This document shows, piece by piece, positions 36,223 through 49,440 of a stretch of DNA of 64,000 bases; within the stretch, counting starts at the first letter, position 1, and each line of letters opens with the position of its first letter. A model generated the notes under the pieces. It did no database searches and had not been told where the DNA came from. It worked only from the letters and a program-made list of their open reading frames with translations. The stretch comes from Mactromeris polynyma (lineage: Eukaryota; Mollusca; Bivalvia; Venerida; Mactridae): positions 38,444,619-38,508,618 of the forward strand of contig JASFXZ010000001.1 in the NCBI GenBank assembly GCA_032209605.1. Direction: 5' to 3'. Both the position numbers and the translations under genes were made by a program.

Positions 36223-38879
36223 GAATATGTGTGTGTGAAATATAATTCTTCATTATCATTCAAATTTTGAACATTCACCCCCTTGTTTCCACGGTTACTG
36301 AACATCACTATGATAAACTGTTGCCTGTTTCCCTGGTGACACAAAAATTTGTTTAGAATAGTTCTGATATATTTTCTTCATTTTATGTATCACTTGTACA
36401 CCTCTCAGGTCATCATTTAACGCCACTGGACGATGATTCTTGTCCGCAATTTGATTGTGATGGCTTCCTGATTCTTTTTCTGAAGAGACTTTTTTTCCCA
36501 GACTATTTTTAAATAAGTTTTACACAATTTTATGAACGATCGCTGCGGTCTCAGTTAATTTGTGTATTTTTTCTCAACATCAGTAAAATTGCAAATATTT
36601 TAGAAACATGGTATCTTATAAATACATTCACAAAGTCTTCATTTCATTTTACATGCAATACATTGGGAGGCTTATACACAATATATATAAAGTGCAATTT
36701 CATGAAATGTTTTTCGGATGACGATCAAATATACAGCATTTACAAAGAGCTAGATAGGTTTGATTGCATACAAGAAAACAATATACTGGGAAAAACAAAC
36801 ATGTTATAAAGTTTAAAATCTTATGACCTGGGATGAGCTGTACATGTATACAATACATTATTTCCAATGAAGTCCATTGTGTTAATTCGAAAGTTTGAGG
36901 GACTTGCTATTTAAGATAATTTTATCTATTCACTTCAAAAATTGGGTAGTAATAATGATTAAAATGAGAAAAGCACTAACACTATGAAACTGAATGTGAT
37001 TTTAATGTACTTAAAAAGATATCGGACGGTTCACACAATGTGCCACCTTGTCAAATCATACAATCATATGATTATAATTTATCACGTAAATATTTAAAAT
37101 ATATCATAATTATTAGCATTGGAATAGCTGTTCATAAATATTTTAAATGTTGTATTAATATTGTTCAAAATTGCCTTAAAATGATGTTTTTTGTATTTTT
37201 ACACAAATACTCAATATGTCCTAGTGTATACTGCATATTTTCTGACATTCCATATAAGGGGTTTTGTAGGTAAATTTAAGGGCTTGGACAGGATTTTCCA
37301 GGTGACCTAGTTTCGAAGTTTTTGCATGAAGGGATTGCACCATGCTATATGTTCACTCGTTATCCATAGGAACAATTTTACAGTGCCATGTTGTCAGTAG
37401 ATGTGATAGTATTTTGTTGATTAAAGATTGATTGATTATTAATGGAATCTTTGGAGTGTTACTTCAATCTTTTGGACCTTAACCCCTAAATTGATTTGTT
37501 TGAATCAAATTGAATTGCTGAGAACATTTTTATCTGTTTTGTTCATTTGTTCGAGTTTTGAAAGCAAGAGTGATTCAACAAGTCAACATTGTAACCTTAT
37601 ATTTTTCCGCATGTCACTATTTGCCCAAATTTGGCATTGCTGTTGTTAATTGGTTAGAAAAGGATTTATCAAAGTGTTGGAATTCAACTGGAAAGAACTA
37701 AAAGTGAATTTATCCTTTGAATTATCTGCTGTTAAATTGATAACTTATTTATGCTGTTATAATTATGTTGGTTTATTTAATTATCTTGCGTACGTGTCTT
37801 ATGCATTTATTGTCCACTAAGCATTATTTATTTGAATTAAAGAGAAAATATCCTAATTTCACCAAAAACCTCAGTAGGGGCCTGTACTCAGTATTGATAC
37901 ATCCCCTAAGCTCCCTAATATTCCTCTCGGCTCCCTAATATTCGAGCCATGTACAGAGCAACCTCTGTACAGCAACAATGGGAATCAGTAACAGTGGCTG
38001 TTGTCGAGAGGTATACTGAGCGTCAGTAAAAAGTTACCACTTGGGTTATGCTGGAGACAATTTAAGCATCAATTATGCTCAAAACTGTCTTGTCATTTTG
38101 ATTTGATTTTTGCATGCTTATTATTCTCTTAAAGTGGATTTTAGAACACAGCTTTTGTTTAGATGTGTGCAATTAACAAGGACATTTTGCACTGCGCTAT
38201 ATCGAAAACATTCCGCGGTTTCTAACTTTTGAACGATGTTAAACATCCGACATTGTTTGAACATAGGGCTCTTTTATTGTTTTCTTGTTAGATTAGACCT
38301 AAGATTTCAAAAGAAAGCAAAATCATATGGAACAAATTTCTACAGCTTTAGCTGTGAGCAAAAACTGGAAGTGGAGCCATCGCCTGGTACAAAAAATAAA
38401 TATATCTGTTTTGTGACCTTTCTTTACTAGTCCAGTGAAGAAGTCCTTAAATGTATCTCGCATTATCTGAGGCAGCTGTCGGGCCTATGTTTCTGGGGTG
38501 GTAAGTTTTTATTGACGTTGAGTATATATGATAACTAACGGGAAGTATGTTGAGTAACTGTTGTAAAGAGGTGACCGTTACTTACAGATGGTTGTAACAA
38601 AGAAGGGGCTGTCATACTGAGAAGGCTAGTAGTTAAGGTTGTACTATATTTCCTGCTTCAGAACCACTTCTGTATAAAACATTTACATTTAGTAGTAACT
38701 TGTATTGTTAATGTCCCAATATGAACATATTTCTTTGAAAGGTGTCTAGGTATGTGTATGTGAGATACTGATTTGTTACTATATTTTTTGTTGTGTTTTG
38801 AAGATTGCAAATATAGTATGTGTGGAAGAGTATTTAAATTTAGTGAGTTAGTTGTTGTGCAATATTTCTATTATATGTA
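36223..38879 (+). other. SNX 3' UTR and downstream sequence
   Basis: No coding exon follows the SNX stop. ATTAAA at 37420-37425 is a candidate poly(A) signal, giving a 3' UTR of about 1.2 kb. Later ATTAAA/AATAAA words (37836, 40284, 40518) leave the end uncertain. Confidence 0.4.
37420..37425 (+). terminator. candidate SNX poly(A) signal
   Basis: ATTAAA lies 1.2 kb after the stop, followed by TTGATTGATT. Several other variants exist further on. Confidence 0.25.
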
Positions 38880-39050
38880 CGGTCAACTCCATTATAACGA
38901 CCATGTTTGTTTCCTTGACTTGTCGTTGTATTGGGTATGTCGTTACATGGAATACGAGCAATGACCATTTAGGCAAGTTTGTTTCCACCGATAAGTGTTG
39001 TTAAAGGAATATTCCATTGTAACGAATGCCACTATAACGAGAGTTGACTA
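38880..39050. mobile_element. Tc1/mariner-type MITE
   Basis: The left end CGGTCAACTCCATTATAACG and the right end CACTATAACGAGAGTTGACT are inverted repeats, with TA immediately outside the left end and TATA after the right. It is 171 bases with no ORF. GTCAACTC with TATAACGA termini and a TA target are typical of Tc1/mariner non-autonomous elements. A decayed relative may lie at 52420-52536. Confidence 0.75.
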
Positions 39051-40167
39051 TATACAATAGTAACGCTGAAGCCGTTAATGTTGCTTCGCGATATTATATG
39101 TCATAGTAAGGGCGCCAATGATGTTGCTTTGCGATGAAGTATAACTATATACCTATTCCTAGAATCATTGAAGTTGATATAAATTATCTGAATTGTTGTG
39201 ATTTACTGTCATAGACAGAATTTGTTGGTACCAATCTATGAGTGATTATAATATGACATTGTTTGCATTCTTAGAAAATATTGCTGTGTATGTTTATGTA
39301 TGACCACAAGTACACTTTCTTAATCACTTTATTAATTGTATTCGTATGATATAGTCCTCGGCTGTGGACTGATATGCTTTTTACTAAATGTTTCCTTTCT
39401 ATGCAACAATGCATTCTGGTAAAGTTGTAATATGATGTTAGTATAGCCCACACTGTGTTGTGCCTGGAGGTTATGAAATTTTATCTATCTACCCTACATA
39501 GAAACATCAGTGGCTGAAATACTTAATTATTTATTTATGATAATTTGTTAGGACCAATAATAGATTATATCATGGTTTGTTTGGACAAATACGCTCCTGG
39601 TTCTATTTAGGATGATATAAAATATGGATTTGTGTTGACACTTTACTTGATTTTATCTTCAAAATGATCCAGAATTGTCATAAGAATTGGTCGCATTGTT
39701 TTCGTCAATACTCGGTAAAGTATACTGATACTTTTGGTCATAATAATCATTTTAAGTTATTTTTGTTACCTTTTAATATTGCACATGGCCACATGAAAAA
39801 TACTTCTGTCGAAGTTGATATTTGTTATATTCTTCTGCAATTCTTTCTGCAAAATGTTGTCACATTTCATCGGTCTTTTGATAATTCACCCAATCCTGTA
39901 GTAGTATGCATGCCGATCCAGCAATTTACATCAGGGGTTCCAGCTTCTGGTAAGGCAGTGGATCTAAGTCTGCCTTTGGAGTCGCTAGATTTTTGCAATG
40001 CAGTGCATTTTCTTATACGCTAATTTTGGATAAAGACAGTGAGACCCTTGATCTACCACCCTATTTTGCCAAAATCTCAGGGGGATACCCCTCTGGATTC
40101 ATGCATGGTATGTCTCCTTTGAGTGTATTTTCTGTTCGATAATTCTAGATGTTTCGTTGCTTTGATA

Positions 40168-40191
40168 CATATATATATATATATATATATA
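40168..40191 (+). repeat. AT microsatellite
   Basis: About 11 AT units in a row. Confidence 0.95.
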
Positions 40192-40636
40192 CAGTCATTG
40201 TTTTATTGTCATATTATGCTGCTATTTAATGGGATCAAATGTGATTAAACAATTGTTGAGATGAAATTATTGTATCTTTGTATTAAAGTTTTATGATGAC
40301 CAAGTATGATCCTGTTTTTATTATTTCTTATTGTTTGCGATGTCCCTGACAGTGGCCCCTATTCATCTTTGTAGGATTTTCATGCAGGATTGTTGTCATG
40401 TCTGAAATGAATTTGAAAATCTGATTGACTTACCAATTCACCTAAAAATTGTTGATTGGACTTCGACAGTCTTTTTAAAGATTGCCTTACCTTGTGCTGT
40501 TGAATGTAGAAGTCAATAATAAACATGTGTAACTATTGCAATCAAGGCCATAAGGTGATTCGAATTCTTGCATCATTTGTTTTTCGTACTGGTCTCGGGT
40601 TAGGAATGCGAGTCTGGCGACCAAAGGAAGAATTAA

Positions 40637-40690
40637 GTTAAGGGAATGCCACATTCACAAAACATTGCCTACCTACACACACCCCAAGGA
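40637..40690 (+). repeat. dispersed repeat family 2, copy 1
   Basis: AAGGGAATGCCACATTCACA starts a block resembling 48743-48815, 49346-49440 and 52702-52778. Confidence 0.5.
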
Positions 40691-41000
40691 AACAGCAGCA
40701 TGCCAAACAGTAGGAGTTGAGGAGGTATAAGGGCAAACATCTATGGGAATGGTGAAGTAAGGAATTGTCTGTTTATGGAGAGTTGGAGCGGACAACTAGA
40801 GGGAAAGGGTGGAATGGTGGGAATACATTACCGGACAAGACTAGAAAGCAAGTTAAGCCACGGACAGAAACAGGGAAACACGAACATATCAGGCCCAGCA
40901 ATTGTATAAGGGAGAATGGGAACTATATATTAATGTAAAAACAAATCGAGATATTAATAATCATATAGAGATTTACAGCCGTAATGTATCAGTAACAATA

Positions 41001-41092
41001 CTGTCTTCAAATCAAGCATCTGATTGGTTGTTCATGAGAGCAGTCTTAAAATTGACCAATGATATGGCTGCAATCTGAGACTTGTTGGTGCA
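41001..41092 (-). repeat. short foldback element, copy 3
   Basis: GCAGTCTTAAAATTGACCAA followed by ATGGCTGCAATCTGAGACT is the reverse complement of the core of 9309-9404. Confidence 0.5.
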
Positions 41093-43149
41093 TGGTTAGA
41101 AGTTACAAGTTAATTATCTGGATGTGTGCCCAGTTAAGGTTGTCATGGCAATCTACCAACCTATGTTTTCATTTCAGATGTGTTACTATCGATCCAAAAT
41201 TAGTAGGTTTTCGGCAGTTTGATCGAGAAAAAAAAACCAAATCTAAACTGGCAAACACATTCGGTCATCTTAAAACATAACGACGGTGGTCCGTTTAGCC
41301 AATGACCTGGTACTATGTGTTTTTGTTAACTAGTTAACTGTGTGGGGGCATCGTCCCCCAGACCCCCTAAACAAGAGGCAACCTCTTATTTACAATTGTA
41401 CTTCGCTTCCCTGTAATTTAGTGTTGAAATGAACCATTTCTGTCAATTTTGATTTTTTTTATTACAAAACGGAGTCTCAAGAAATGCTTTTACAAAGGGG
41501 ATTGTTTAAAACCATGTATCTAATGCACGAGTTTTCCTTTTCAGTCCTCTTTAATAACACTTATTTCACAGTTGTAGGCTGGTTTCCAGTTATTTCAATG
41601 ATGAAATATGACGTTTATGACAAAACTTCGATTTTTTTAAATATAGAACGAATTTTGATTACAAAACGGGTTGTTACAATACGGGATTTTGAAATAAAGC
41701 ATTTAAAAGAAAGTAAAATGTTCTACCGGAAGACAATTAACACGTTTACTTACATCCTCTGAAAGGGACGAGACAAGGAAAGCAAAGAAATAACAAACAT
41801 GTTTATGGTATCGAATTGGGAATTTGCTGTCCATAAATCATATTACATGCTTGTTAGCCAAAGAGGGCACTGACATAATAACGGGACATATTACATTTGC
41901 ATCCTCTATATTTCTTTTATTGCAATATCTATATTGTCCAAACAATCTTAACTTGATCTCGTTAATCACATATTTATCATGATAATCAATACTGGCATCC
42001 CTCTAAGTTCGATAACATCACCGACAGCTTCAAACATTCGCATATCTCTGTGTAATGTTAAAGTTCCAATCATATTTATGAAGCATAAAACTACTGATTT
42101 TCAAGAGAAGGCGACTCCTAAGTTATTGCTGATTCTGTATCGGAGTGGTTTCCCTTTAGACGGTATGCAAGCATTCTACAAGGGAGATTAGTCCGAAGAG
42201 CTTATTGCGGCAAATGTGCAACTATGTAAACGGTGTATTGTTGGCAGAATATTATTTACCATAATGTAAAGCATGCCATGCTGCGATATTAAACGGGAAT
42301 TGACGTATTTTTTTAATAGCATTGCTGTTATTTTGTATGTGTTATTAAATAGTATTGCGGTTAGTAGCAGGGGAACGTAATTACTGTTATATTGGCCCGC
42401 GGAATCACAAACATGCGTATTTGCACATGTACATGTTGTACATTAAGCTTGTATCTGTTTAGGAATGTATAAACACCACACACAAGGGGATATTAATATT
42501 ATTTTAGCCGGCGAAAGCCAATTTTCATGGTTTTGTCAAGATGAAATTACGAGACATGAATATCCCTGTCCTGGGATGGCTTTATAACGCCCAGTGTATT
42601 TGTTTTCGGTAAAATGAATGTATGAATAAGCGCGTTAATGCATGCTTTGTCACTTTCCTGACACAAACACGCCAAACTGTAATTTAAAACGTAAAATATA
42701 CAGCGACCCAATTTTCTAACATACTCCAGACGCCATCTTGAAAGCAAGAGTATGTCTGAACGCGGTGAATCAATGGACCAATGAAATTGCTTCTTTCTGT
42801 TAAGATAAGATTTGATTGGACAAACATGTTAGACGACTTGCTATCAAAGTAAATCAGTTGAAAACATACCACGTTGAGGTCATGAAAAGCACAGACATTG
42901 AAGAGAAGATAAATTAAAAGCATGTAAAGAGCTGAGATTTTTCTTTTCAAGTATGTATATACCCAGTAGACGTTAATATATTTTGGTATCCCGTTGTTTT
43001 GGTGCTTTGGTAAATGCTTTAAGATTAGCCCTTAGGAAACACATTGCTAAGTTATTATCGTCTCTTGATTCTGTTAACCAATTTTAATGGCTTAATCTAC
43101 ATTTTGACGATGTAAGTGAATCAGTTATTTCAGTTTTCACAAGTACGAT

Positions 43150-43310
43150 TAATTTGTTTGTTTTCATCGGGTTTTACGCCGTTTTAAAACAATTGTTTAG
43201 CCATATATTCAGCAGCCAGGTGACCTAACCAGTTTTCCTGGAATTAATTATCAACGAGTACTAACATGTCATGCCCAACCCAGGAATCGAATCGGGCGGG
43301 CTAGCACGAT
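43150..43310 (-). mobile_element. tRNA-derived SINE, second family, antisense copy
   Basis: The reverse complement has the B box GATTCGATTCCTG (plus-strand 43282-43294) and the family core TAATTAATTCCAGGAAAACT. It ends AACGGCGTAAAACCC and a tail rich in AAAC, the classic molluscan SINE 3' end. It is the better preserved of the two copies. Confidence 0.75.
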
Positions 43311-43380
43311 TAATGGATATTTTTAATTTTCCAAATATGCCGAGAGAATGACTACCAATTAAGGAATTAAATGTTTTTAA

Positions 43381-43460
43381 AATGAATAAAGGAGACGAGC
43401 AGGAAATACAAAGTTTACAGTCACCTCGAAAGCATACGAAGACATGGGAATATAAATACA
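43381..43460 (+). repeat. dispersed repeat family 1, copy 1
   Basis: The pattern AATGAATAAxGxAGxCGAGC AGGAAAT, then CAGTCACCTC, then AAGACATGxxxATAxAxATA is shared with the 44032, 46548, 47588 and 55839 copies. Confidence 0.6.
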
Positions 43461-44031
43461 TAAATTATTAACAATAAACGCAAAATGAACATAGATCTAT
43501 GACACAATAGATAAGTAAAAATATAAATAATAAAATCCTTTTATTCTCCAACGGTTTGAAGACACATCGCTAGGGTTATATAAACATGTGCTTGGTATGT
43601 GTATATTGTTACGAACTACTTTGATGTTGTTATCGGCATAATAAAACATGTAGTTCTTTGTTTGGCCTGGTTTGCCTTTAGGAATGTTTGTGTTTTGCTT
43701 TTAGCTTCATTTGATATGTGTAGAGTCGTGAACACCAGTGATGTTTCGAATAGAATATAGACAGACGTTTTCTAAGGTTGTAATACATAGTTTACAGTAG
43801 TGTTATGTTGCATGGGTCGATTGTTGTCTATTGTAAATAATACATCATCTGTTGACTGTGGTTGGTATGAACAAAAAAAGTCGATTTGAATTATGCCCCA
43901 TTCCGAACTGGATGTTCCGGCTTAATGTTTTGTCCTGATTGTACATGTAGATAGGGGTCAGATATGAACTTTGAGGAGATACATTTTACGGTCATGTATA
44001 CCATTTAGTCGTTTCCTTGATCGTATTATTT

Positions 44032-44125
44032 AAATGAATAATGGAAGTCGAGCAGGAAATGCCACATGCAAAGGGCACAGCCACCTCAAAATGACAAGAG
44101 CACATGAACATATGCATACATGTAA
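44032..44125 (+). repeat. dispersed repeat family 1, copy 2
   Basis: This is the most complete copy: GAAGTCGAGCAGGAAATGCC, then CAAAGGGCACAGCCACCTCA and CATACATG. Confidence 0.6.
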
Positions 44126-46547
44126 AAAAAAAAGGCAAACGAGACGCAAGACAAACATGAATATCGATGTTTTGCTACCAAAATAGGTTATTACAAAATG
44201 ATTGTTGCATCAAAAATAAACACCAATTACAAATGAGTCATCCTTATCTTACCACATGCTTGTTTAACACATAAAACATACCACAAATATCTAAGCACAT
44301 ACTTCTCACTATCTGTGTTTAAAAATCTGATAAATTTAATCGAAGATAAGTACATGAAAGCGTTAAAAGACAATTAATCAAATTGTACTTGTGGTGACTC
44401 GAGTCCTACTTTTAAAATGATGGTTTTACTTTAGAATAGTTGGAACATGTTTGATAACCCTCTGTCGTTCTGCATAGTAATATATTTGTCCGCCATCTTG
44501 GTTTTATGTTCTTTATTTGAAAACAAATGTAACTGATGTTCTTCATAGAAATAAGAAATGCCTTTAAAGCGGAATTACGTTTTTTTCTAGTCACTGTGTG
44601 TTGTTTTTAAAATCAGATTGTTATAGCTATACATGGATTGGGGTAATCCGATAAATGTGTACGTCTGAATACAATTTAGTACTGAACCTTTCATGGTTCA
44701 TTACTTTTCTCGTTCGGTGGCGATCAGAGAAGACGTGAGGTCTGAAGACGTGTATATATGTGGGCTGCAATTATTTTGCAGTAACGAAACGATTCAATTA
44801 ATGTCACCACTGTGTTTTATTATATATAATACCTTGTGTAATATGAGAATTGTAACACTAAAAAGGTTATTCGCCAGTGAATAAAGCAGCTATAAAATAC
44901 GCCAGGTATAACGCCAGTTGTTCCTTTGACACAATGTTTCGCTTACAAGTTGGCAGACACTTCGCTGTAATTAATGACTTTCGGTGACCTTTTCTTAACT
45001 GCGACATGTCAAGCGTGGAGAATGACTTTAATACAAGTCGGCAGTAATTGAATACGTACAAAGCACGATGACAATTCATTATACAGACACAAAATGTATG
45101 ACTATGTTAAAGGCCTCACACTTTTGACATTCAGTTCTCCATGCAGACGGTTTTAATTCATTTTCCACTAATAACTAAATGTGTGGCTAGATTTTTTTGT
45201 AAAAACTGTAAGCATACAGTGACTCTCTAGAAAATACTGTAGACAACATAAAAACTATATACGTATGGTCGAGGACATATAGGTTTGATCGTAAATAACC
45301 AGACTGCCATTGGTGATGTGCTTGCTTGCTTGGTATTACTAAATGTTTTAAGAAATTCAACTTATTTCCATCTTTTATTGCACCACTTAAATGGAAATTT
45401 GAAAGATACCACGTTGTTGTGTGACACTTTAAATGAAGTTGTGATGTATCATATTTCATGTGGAAATCCCGAGTCGTTTGATTTCCCTTTGTGGCTATTA
45501 TGAGGCAATTCTGTGTCAACATACAAGACATGTTTTCATTTTATTCGGATAAGTTTACGATATGTGTACAACTAATGTAGGGTGGTTTTATTTACATGGG
45601 TTTTCAATAAATTACCGGATGGCAAAATACCATTATCAGAATTAATTATCCAGCCGGGAATTTCAGTAATAAGGAACGTCACGCAATCCCTAAATAAATT
45701 ACTCTAGGAGATTGGAATGGTATACATGACATACAAACATTGTTTCATTAGAACCTAAAGTAATCGACAAAATGGGTGTTTGCGTGCTAAAAAAGCCAAT
45801 TTGTGTAATATATCGTGCTTCTTTGTTTTATGTCCATAGTGGGAACTGTGTGCAGTGACATTTTAGTGCAGTGTTTGTTAGTGGTAATGATACAACATAT
45901 TATCTGCAGTATCTTGAACAAGTACGAAAGCCATTATGGGGTGTTGTTAATTGCAAATGAGTTTTAGCTTTCCAACACAAAACCTAGCATGGGTTTGTCA
46001 AGCATTCAAATGTTTACAAAACAGTTGTTATGAATCCTCACGAAAAGTTTCTTTTGTTTCATTTTTTGTTGTTCTTTTTGCTATGGACGTACATTTGACA
46101 AAATAATTACGTATATGTTCAATTTCTGAATATGACCATTTTACGTGATGCTGTACATGTATTTGTGTCACGCTGTGGTTGTTATGATTCAAACCAGGAC
46201 AATGTAATCCACCATAAGGTAAATGGAACCATGGGGAGCGGGTGTTATGTTGGCCGTGTACAGCTGTAATGTTTGCGCAACGTGGGCGACTGTGTTCCTT
46301 CTCTATCGGTGCCTTCTATGACGTCATTGTTGTCTTCGTGTATTTTCCAAATTGAAAAACAATCTGAACAAGAAAGGTTAGTTCAGCTAATGGGATTCAG
46401 AAAACTGTTGAAACTACACACATTTACATGACTATCTCACGACTGTTCCTGAAATAGAACAAACGTCGTGAATTAGTAAGAAAAGAATTCTGAAATTTAT
46501 AGCACATCTGTTATTTTTAAACTGTCAAGAGTATATTGCTTCCTTAG

Positions 46548-46620
46548 AAATGAATAAAGAAGTCGAGCAGGAAATACCACGCGCTAAGTGTACATTTTCC
46601 ACAATGGCACACGTACCAGA
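46548..46620 (+). repeat. dispersed repeat family 1, copy 3
   Basis: AATGAATAAAGAAGTCGAGC followed by AGGAAATACCAC, then a diverged right half. Confidence 0.55.
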
Positions 46621-47587
46621 ATTCATTGATTGATGCTGAAATGCGATATAGAGTGTTGATGCTGAAAACTACTGTATAATACTGAATATTTTTCAGAACA
46701 CATTAATTTAACCTAAAAGAGCGTGCGTTGTCCTTACTAATCAAAACCTTGATTATTAATTGGCAAAAATACTATACTTGCAGAGATCTTTGTCGTTTCT
46801 TTAACAATAATCAACATATTTGATCCTGGTTTCTTTTAATTAATATTTCCAACCAGATGTTAGATTAAATACTGTCACCTCTTTAAACGAACTTAATTTA
46901 TTAAATGCCGAAGCAGATATTCTCTGTCTGTGTGTGTGTTGCTCATATTTCCAAATTATATGATATATAATGGTGACTATCACGCCAGTGGCAGACAAAT
47001 TAGATGTATGAGACGACGAAATCATATCTAAATTGTTATTGTGTCTGCCAAATGTACGTATATTGGCATAATCAGCACGCTATGACTGGACTGGAAACAG
47101 CTTTATTGCGCAATAAGTGTCTTCTTATATTATAACAAATCTAAATGGGTATCATCAACATACCAATGCAGTAAAACATGCTTTAAGAACGTTCTTTATA
47201 AGGTATTTGAAGAGAGATTCATTAAAATGGCCTTGTTGCGGAACGACCAATTTTTGCTGAATGGGTCATCCTTTTATTGAATAGACATTGCACCCAGATT
47301 CGACTTTTGGCTGCCATTAATGTAATTATACTTGAAATTTGACAGCTAAAAGACATTGAATGGATGGAAATTGTTTCAGTTTTGCAGAAGTCACACAATT
47401 TATTCTGGTTCCCATTGTTTGTGATATTTATCAAAGTGGTCAATAACAGTAGACACTGAGACACAGGAGGAGATAAATGTTGTCCGCGGTGATGTGACTG
47501 AAGAAATAAATATAGAAGTTGCTACAGAGAACGCAACAAACATAAGATAATGCCTCTCCACACAGATCTCCGGGGAAACAACAGTCC

Positions 47588-47660
47588 ATTGAAGCAGAAA
47601 ATACCAAGTACAAAGGGCGCAGTCACGCCCCAAAAGCACGATGAGACTTGAAAAGATAGG
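47588..47660 (+). repeat. dispersed repeat family 1, copy 4
   Basis: GCAGAAAATACCAAGTACAA followed by AGGGCGCAGTCACGCCCCAA, in the same order as copy 2. Confidence 0.5.
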
Positions 47661-48742
47661 TCAGTGGTCCTCTTTCACCTATTCGCGAAGTAGACTTAAG
47701 AAAACTGTCAAGATAACAGGTCAGTACTAATTTGAGTAATATAGGCTATCAAGTCTTCGGATCGATTAAAGTATATTTGTTCAGATTAACAGAAAATGTA
47801 CCTTTAAACCTTTTTACAAATACGTTCACAAATTGATTCCAAAATTTATTTTCCACATACAGTTTTACATACATTTAATTCTACATTATATTGCGTAGGC
47901 CTATATATTATACGAGAAACAAACGTTGCTTCCTCAGAGAACTCAACACTTCGTGTAATGTGTGATCCAATACAATGATCAAGGTAATGGCATGATTTGA
48001 AGTTGCCGTTTTTGTCAAAATTATCAGCAATAATTTGAATTCCATTATCTTTGGCTATAAACATTTTGTATTCTTGGGGAAATTTTGCAATCAAACCACA
48101 ATGTATTTCCTATGCTAATAATAATAGATGTTTGGTTATGTCAGACATTAATGGATGTTTATCTTAACACAAAATGCTATTATTTGTGATGTAGTACGAT
48201 TATAATCATTGTTTAGTATAAGACCAGTTTCTTATCAGACGCGGTTATAATATCTGTCTGCTCTACGCTACTAAATAATGTATATCAAGTACACAAACCA
48301 TTCCTGTCTTCAGCGTTATTGACAGATTCTCTGAGAAGATGTGTCGTTCGTTTCTGCAACATAAGACACCATCTATCAAATATTCCTATGTTTCTGTCGA
48401 TTTTACATCGGTTATTACATGCCGTTGTTGGCAAAGAATCGAGACTACAGGATCTCTTGAGACAGATGGGAGAGAATCTTGTCAGAATATTGCCGCACGT
48501 TATCAAATAATACAATTCCAAGAATGTGTTATTCTGTTTAGCACCAAGCGGCGATACTGCCTTCAAGCTAATTAATATTTAATGAACATGCTTCATTTCT
48601 TTCTTTTTGTTGATCATGTTGATAACATGCATTATGAGTGTCCAAAGAATGTTTTAACGTTCCAATTGAAAACTTGGGTCCTCAATCCAATGACATCGAC
48701 CCAGTAATTTAAGGGTACCGTAATCATCAAAAGTTAAAAAGC

Positions 48743-48815
48743 AGTTGAAGCCGGGAGGGCCACATTCACAAATCATAACTTCCCTAGACAGATCTAGGCA
48801 AGGGGAGTAGGAACT
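48743..48815 (+). repeat. dispersed repeat family 2, copy 2
   Basis: GGGCCACATTCACAAATCAT followed by TTCCCTAGACAGATCTAGGC. Confidence 0.55.
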
Positions 48816-49345
48816 CACATGATGGAACACAAAATCAACAACAAACGGACCATGAATTTGACACACACATGCTCAATTCAAAGTGAAATGTGTTTACTTA
48901 TTACACTCGAATGGTTTTGTTTAATACAAATTATTTGCTGAATACGCACGAACAAGATCTCTACAGCGATGCGATTTTTTACGGCAATACGTCAGAATAT
49001 AAAATGTGCTTACAATATTTCCTGATATTTATTCTGCGTAAAGGGGTGCATTCTCGGAACAACAAGTGGGTAGAAGTAATTAATAAATTGTTGCAGGTTT
49101 TCTCATTGTTCAAAGACAATGGTGTGATAAATCTAATATTACACTCGAATACGTTATCTACCCGTTACGTTTAATTTGTTAACACGTGCGTAATTAAGTG
49201 CATATAAATTCTACCCATACAATATTATTGATTATTCATTTCCTTTGATAAGATCTGATGCCAAATAGTCTCATGTTAGAGTAAACAGAACAAAATCGCC
49301 GTGACTGATAACGTAAGGTGTGTGTACAGACATGAACAAAAAGCG

Positions 49346-49440
49346 TAGTGCTCTTATAGGGAAGACCACGTTCACAAATTAAAGCCTCATCACATAAATC
49401 TGTAGGGTAAACAATAAGTTAAGGGTGGGAAGGGAATAAA
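49346..49440 (+). repeat. dispersed repeat family 2, copy 3
   Basis: GGGAAGACCACGTTCACAAA followed by TCACATAAATCTGTAGGG. Confidence 0.5.

Noticed and set aside
39664..40023. 119-codon + strand open frame
   Set aside because: It has no recognisable motif, no splice-compatible neighbours and an AT-rich composition. It is within the range expected by chance in this much sequence.
47222..47464. Minus-strand frame with C-x2-C-x7-H-x5-C, similar in outline to LINE C-terminal zinc motifs
   Set aside because: The spacing before the last cysteine is off by one and the surrounding residues do not match. It is too weak to call compared with the clear case at 60335-60472.
48285..48575. Overlapping open frames on both strands
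   Set aside because: Three mutually overlapping frames of 63-93 codons, none with a recognisable domain or matching splice sites.
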